The notes under the pieces are model-generated. The model made no database searches. It was not told where the DNA came from and was given only the letters and a program-made list of their open reading frames with translations. From Akkermansiaceae bacterium UBA1518 (GTDB lineage Bacteria > Verrucomicrobiota > Verrucomicrobiia > Verrucomicrobiales > Akkermansiaceae), in assembly GCA_002323895.1 (NCBI GenBank), contig DCQM01000041.1, forward strand, positions 556 to 13,386: DNA of 12,831 nt. Direction: 5' to 3'. Positions within the stretch are counted from its first letter, which is position 1; each line of letters begins with the position of its first letter. The position numbers and the translations under genes were made by a program. This document shows, in pieces, positions 12,059-12,831 of the stretch.

Positions 12059-12831
12059 ATGTCTCACATGGAGCACACGCTGGCGTCCGAAGCAACTCTC
12101 GAAGGAACCTCACTTCATACCGGGGAAAAAGTCACCCTTACCCTAAAACCCGCTCCTGAAGGCCACGGTTTTAAGTTCCGGCGTATCGACCTCCCCGACA
12201 AACCCTTCATCGACGCCTGTGTCTCCAAAGTCCAGACTGTTGAGCGCGCTACCACTCTTGCTGAAGGTTCCGTCCGCGTTCATACTGTCGAGCACGTCCT
12301 CTCCGCCCTCGTCGGTATGGGAATTGACAACGCTCTCGTTGAAATGGACTCCAACGAGCCCCCCATCGGTGACGGCTCCTCACGCCCTTACGTCGAGCTC
12401 ATCAAAAAATCTGGCCTCAAAGAACAATCCACTCCTCGTAAGATTTGGGAAATCCGTGAGCCCATTCATCTCGAAACCGGCGACGGATCCCTCATCACCA
12501 TCGTCCCCGACAAGCAATTCCGCGTCTCCGTCACCAACGTCGGAAAGGACGGCCGGTTCGTGCAATACTTCTCCACCGTCGTCACCCCCGAACTTTACGA
12601 GAACGAAGTCGCCCCCGCTCGCACTTTCACCTTTTACGAAGACATCAAGCCCCTCCTTGACAAAGGCCTCATCAAAGGTGGTTCACTCGAAAACGCTGTC
12701 GTCGTACGCGGCGAAGAAATCATGTCCAAAGAGCCCATGCGCTTCGAGAACGAGTTCGCACGCCACAAGGCACTCGACCTCATCGGAGACCTCATGCTCT
12801 CCGGTCGCAAGTTCACCGGCCACGTCATCGC
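12059..12831 (+). CDS. lpxC: LpxC, UDP-3-O-acyl-N-acetylglucosamine deacetylase, 3' end outside window
   Basis: The frame is open from ATG 12059 to the window edge (257 codons visible); an in-frame stop at 12047-12049 limits the start. LpxC is the zinc amidase for the committed step of lipid A synthesis in the cytosol. Visible motifs are EGTSLHTGEKVTL near 15-27, HTVEHVLSALVGMGIDNA with catalytic Glu78 and zinc ligand His79, and PPIGDGSSRPYV. The second domain has ARTFTFYEDI, KGGSLENAVVV and FARHKALDLIGDL, with zinc ligands His236 and Asp240. With ATG 12059 the first ligand falls at position 79, as in E. coli, which supports this start over ATG 12068. The C-terminus is cut off, so I cannot tell whether this is stand-alone LpxC or an LpxC-FabZ fusion. 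It is divergent from the pseudouridine synthase gene, with 50 bases between chosen starts. Confidence 0.95.
   Translation, partial: MSHMEHTLASEATLEGTSLHTGEKVTLTLKPAPEGHGFKFRRIDLPDKPFIDACVSKVQTVERATTLAEGSVRVHTVEHVLSALVGMGIDNALVEMDSNEPPIGDGSSRPYVELIKKSGLKEQSTPRKIWEIREPIHLETGDGSLITIVPDKQFRVSVTNVGKDGRFVQYFSTVVTPELYENEVAPARTFTFYEDIKPLLDKGLIKGGSLENAVVVRGEEIMSKEPMRFENEFARHKALDLIGDLMLSGRKFTGHVI

Noticed and set aside
12009..12113. N-terminal extension of the pseudouridine synthase from GTG 12113
   Set aside because: It overlaps the lpxC start head-on, and the added sequence shows no family features. Kept as a noted alternative.
1..12831. CRISPR arrays, insertion sequences, phage genes or attachment sites
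   Set aside because: No regularly spaced repeats, transposase or integrase motifs, or long inverted or direct repeats were seen; the tRNA is intact and has no integrase gene beside it.

Overview
The window looks like a chromosomal stretch from a Gram-negative bacterium, most likely of the Verrucomicrobia and plausibly class Opitutae. This is an inference from gene content: a lipid A gene (lpxC), an outer-membrane beta-barrel, a Wza-type export protein, a Wzc-type kinase, and a PDZ protein with an N-terminal helical region of a kind I associate with that phylum. Base composition looks moderate and even. Several genes lack a clear Shine-Dalgarno sequence and instead have short A/T-rich leaders. 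I see no mobile element, phage gene or CRISPR array, and no gene-free stretch over 300 bases.

Layout. (1) Bases 1-1280, + strand: the 3' part of a gene for a large TPR-like helical protein, open at the left edge, followed by a good intrinsic terminator. (2) Bases 1344-5354, - strand: a unit of four genes in transcription order. These are a secreted single-PDZ protein, a Prc/Tsp-type S41 protease, a YggS-type PLP-binding protein and a DUF971 protein. The last three are tightly packed (5-bp gap, then an ATGA overlap). (3) Bases 5401-10197, - strand: an exopolysaccharide export module. In transcription order it holds a secreted 192-residue protein of unknown function, an outer-membrane beta-barrel, an intrinsic terminator, a Wzc-like tyrosine autokinase, a short Wza-like export protein (OPX), and a perfect-stem terminator. 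(4) Bases 10245-10318: tRNA-Gly(UCC) on the - strand, just upstream of the export module. (5) Bases 10485-12008, - strand: a RluA-family pseudouridine synthase followed with no gap by a NIF3/YbgI-family metal protein. (6) Bases 12059-12831, + strand: the 5' part of lpxC, divergent from the pseudouridine synthase gene and cut by the right edge.

How the genes work together. The export module has the inner-membrane co-polymerase/kinase, the periplasmic OPX protein and an outer-membrane barrel. It has no glycosyltransferase, flippase or polymerase, so sugar synthesis must be encoded elsewhere. The OPX protein is short and has neither a lipobox nor a visible C-terminal membrane helix, so the neighbouring beta-barrel may supply the outer-membrane pore. 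The lead gene of the module encodes a secreted protein with short degenerate helical repeats that I cannot assign to a family; it is the most interesting unknown here. The PDZ protein next to Prc suggests an envelope proteolysis pair. The remaining genes are housekeeping (RNA modification, PLP homeostasis, lipid A synthesis).
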